This document shows, piece by piece, positions 7,442-8,365 of a stretch of DNA of 8,365 nt. This DNA comes from Paraclostridium ghonii. GTDB lineage: Bacteria > Bacillota > Clostridia > Peptostreptococcales > Peptostreptococcaceae. How positions within the stretch are numbered: position 1 is the stretch's first letter; each line of letters begins with the position of its first letter. The stretch lies in NCBI RefSeq assembly GCF_023653455.1, contig NZ_JAKEDR010000157.1:1-8365 (forward strand), in the 5' to 3' direction. A program made the position numbers and the translations under genes. Under the pieces are notes generated by a model. It had not been told where the DNA came from. It searched no databases and was given only the letters and a program-made list of their open reading frames with translations.

Positions 7442-7508
7442 TATATTTTAAATTTCAAGCATAACTTGTTATCATAATTTAAATTTGAAATAATCTAGGA
7501 GGATTAAT

Positions 7509-7961
7509 ATGAGCTTAAAAGACAAATTCGCACAATCATACGCTAGATCTAAAACAATGTCTGGCCCTGAAAAAAAAGCTAATGAAATAATGGGGAAATT
7601 ATTACTTAAAAAAAGTATTATTCCTATGATCATAATGTTAGTTGTTTGGATTGCAGGTATATATCTTAAAGTAAACGGTTGGGTTTTATTTGGAACTGTA
7701 CTTGCAATAGCTGTTGGTACTTACTTCTACATTAAAAAACAAGGAGATAAATACCAAAACTTCAAACCATTTGTTGGTAATTTAATAAGTCTTGAGAAAA
7801 AAGGCAAAAAAGAGTATGTAGCTATAATCAAACAAGGTAAAAGAGTTGATAAGTTACAAATAAAATACGGTGGCGAAGAGTTAGAGAAAGTTAAGAAAAA
7901 CCAATTAGTTCAAATAAGCTATAATAAAGATGAGAAAGTTGCAATTGTTGTAACTAAATAA
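7509..7961 (+). CDS. Hypothetical two-helix membrane protein
   Basis: A 150-residue basic protein that I do not recognise. Residues 1-36 are hydrophilic and cationic (YARSKTMSGPEKKANEIMGK). Two membrane segments follow at about 37-53 and 57-75, separated by a short KVNG turn, so both ends should lie on the same side, probably the cytoplasm. The C-terminal 75 residues are Lys-rich with alternating strands (FVGNLISLEKK, EYVAIIKQGKR, VDKLQIKY, QLVQISYNKDEKVAIVV), suggesting a small beta-barrel-like domain; this is inference. The start is firm: AGGAGG at 7497-7502 with 6-nt spacing. It is a single-gene unit with its own terminator, convergent with the TSCPD gene. Confidence 0.85.
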   Translation: MSLKDKFAQSYARSKTMSGPEKKANEIMGKLLLKKSIIPMIIMLVVWIAGIYLKVNGWVLFGTVLAIAVGTYFYIKKQGDKYQNFKPFVGNLISLEKKGKKEYVAIIKQGKRVDKLQIKYGGEELEKVKKNQLVQISYNKDEKVAIVVTK

Positions 7962-7973
7962 TTTTTCCAAAGG

Positions 7974-8008
7974 AAAAGCTTCTACTAAATTAATGTAGAA
8001 GCTTTTTT
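7974..8008. terminator. Intrinsic terminator between convergent genes
   Basis: AAAAGCTTCTAC (7974-7985) pairs perfectly with 7995-8006 around a 9-nt loop and runs into six T (8003-8008) on the plus strand. On the minus strand the stem leaves into TTTTCCTTT, so it may also stop the TSCPD transcript, whose stop codon is only 3 bp away. Confidence 0.87.
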
Positions 8009-8010
8009 AA

Positions 8011-8268
8011 TTACTCTTTTAATACATATTTTTTATATATTTTCAGTGCATTTGCTAGCTGATCTGGGCAAGAAGATGCCCTGTTTTTACATGGTACTTT
8101 TTCGAATGCCTCTATAATTTCATCAATAGTTTTTCCCTCAATCAAATTCTTAATTCCTATTAAATTCCCTGCACAACCTCCTTCAAATATAACATCTTTT
8201 AGCGTATCCCCTTCTATGTCTAATAAAATAGATTTTGAACAAACTCCACTGGTATAATATCTATACAT
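8011..8268 (-). CDS. TSCPD domain protein (TIGR03905-type)
   Basis: An 85-residue cytoplasmic protein that corresponds to the stand-alone TSCPD family, a domain also found at the C-terminus of some adenosylcobalamin-dependent ribonucleotide reductases. Four cysteines sit in conserved places: C10 in SGVCSKSI, C32 in EGGCAGNLIGI, and C60 and C67 in PCKNRASSCPDQLA. They probably bind a metal such as zinc; the cellular role is unknown. Three starts are in frame (GTG 8277, ATG 8274, ATG 8268). I chose 8268 because AAGGTGA lies 5 nt upstream, while the other two overlap or touch that ribosome binding site. The AT-rich upstream sequence to the window edge gives no clear promoter. Confidence 0.92.
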   Translation of the reverse strand: MYRYYTSGVCSKSILLDIEGDTLKDVIFEGGCAGNLIGIKNLIEGKTIDEIIEAFEKVPCKNRASSCPDQLANALKIYKKYVLKE

Positions 8269-8365
8269 ATACATCACCTTATTTAATATTTTTATACTAT
8301 GTTTATTTATAAAACTTAGAATTTATGAATATTTTAAATATTTTTTTATAATTTATATTTTATAC

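Larger units (their letters stand above)
7167..7508. other. 342-bp divergent intergenic region
   Basis: This is the only gene-free stretch over 300 bp. It holds the DUF1858 promoter side (7181-7264, with an 18-bp palindrome) and the promoter and leader of the small membrane protein gene (7413-7508). In between is nearly pure A/T with weak dyads: TAATAATTA / TAATTATTA at 7279-7287 and 7302-7310, and two copies of the self-complementary TAAAATTTTA at 7311-7320 and 7329-7338, centred 18 bp apart. I found no credible small ORF with a ribosome binding site and no convincing RNA gene. Confidence 0.6.

Overview
This AT-rich window reads as chromosomal DNA of a low-GC, anaerobic, spore-forming Firmicute. 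The best fit is Clostridia, probably Peptostreptococcaceae (the Clostridioides / Paraclostridium / Romboutsia / Terrisporobacter neighbourhood). The grounds are the strong AT bias, AGGAGG-type ribosome binding sites, a glycerol kinase of firmicute type, a GerMN-like lipoprotein, and small cysteine proteins (DUF1858 and TSCPD) typical of anaerobes. The species is an inference.

Layout, left to right. Positions 1-49 hold a near-perfect bidirectional terminator hairpin. A DUF975-type membrane protein (53-754, minus) follows; its family-conserved N-terminus lies upstream of any canonical start codon, and its ribosome binding site points to an ATC codon. Divergent from it is yaaA (898-1668, plus), a peroxide-stress protein, followed by an unrecognised soluble protein (1744-2511, plus). 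A convergent terminator (2520-2588) separates these from a minus-strand block: a GerMN-like lipoprotein (2611-3177), glpK (3254-4795), a small lipoprotein (4899-5351), and a SulP-family anion transporter without a STAS domain (5502-6773) with its own strong terminator at 5405-5440. Upstream of sulP is a DUF1858 CxxC protein (6966-7166, minus). The gap between them is filled by a very long nested hairpin. The 342-bp divergent region 7167-7508 carries a perfect 18-bp palindrome. Last come a small two-helix membrane protein (7509-7961, plus) and, convergent with it across a shared terminator, a TSCPD-domain protein (8011-8268, minus).

The genes do not form one pathway. Most have their own promoter and terminator, so this looks like housekeeping and accessory single-gene units: glycerol phosphorylation, anion uptake, peroxide tolerance, and small redox or metal cysteine proteins. 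No mobile gene, CRISPR array, tRNA or rRNA was seen.

The most interesting signals are non-coding or at gene starts: (1) the nested palindrome at 6866-6963, whose inner part looks like two IS3-family-like ends fused head to head inside the loop of a terminator; (2) the 18-bp palindrome upstream of the DUF1858 gene, which resembles a CRP/FNR-family (possibly HcpR-type) site and lies exactly 29.5 bp from a -10-like hexamer; (3) the missing canonical start codon of the DUF975 gene. I do not see convincing evidence of a new multi-gene system.
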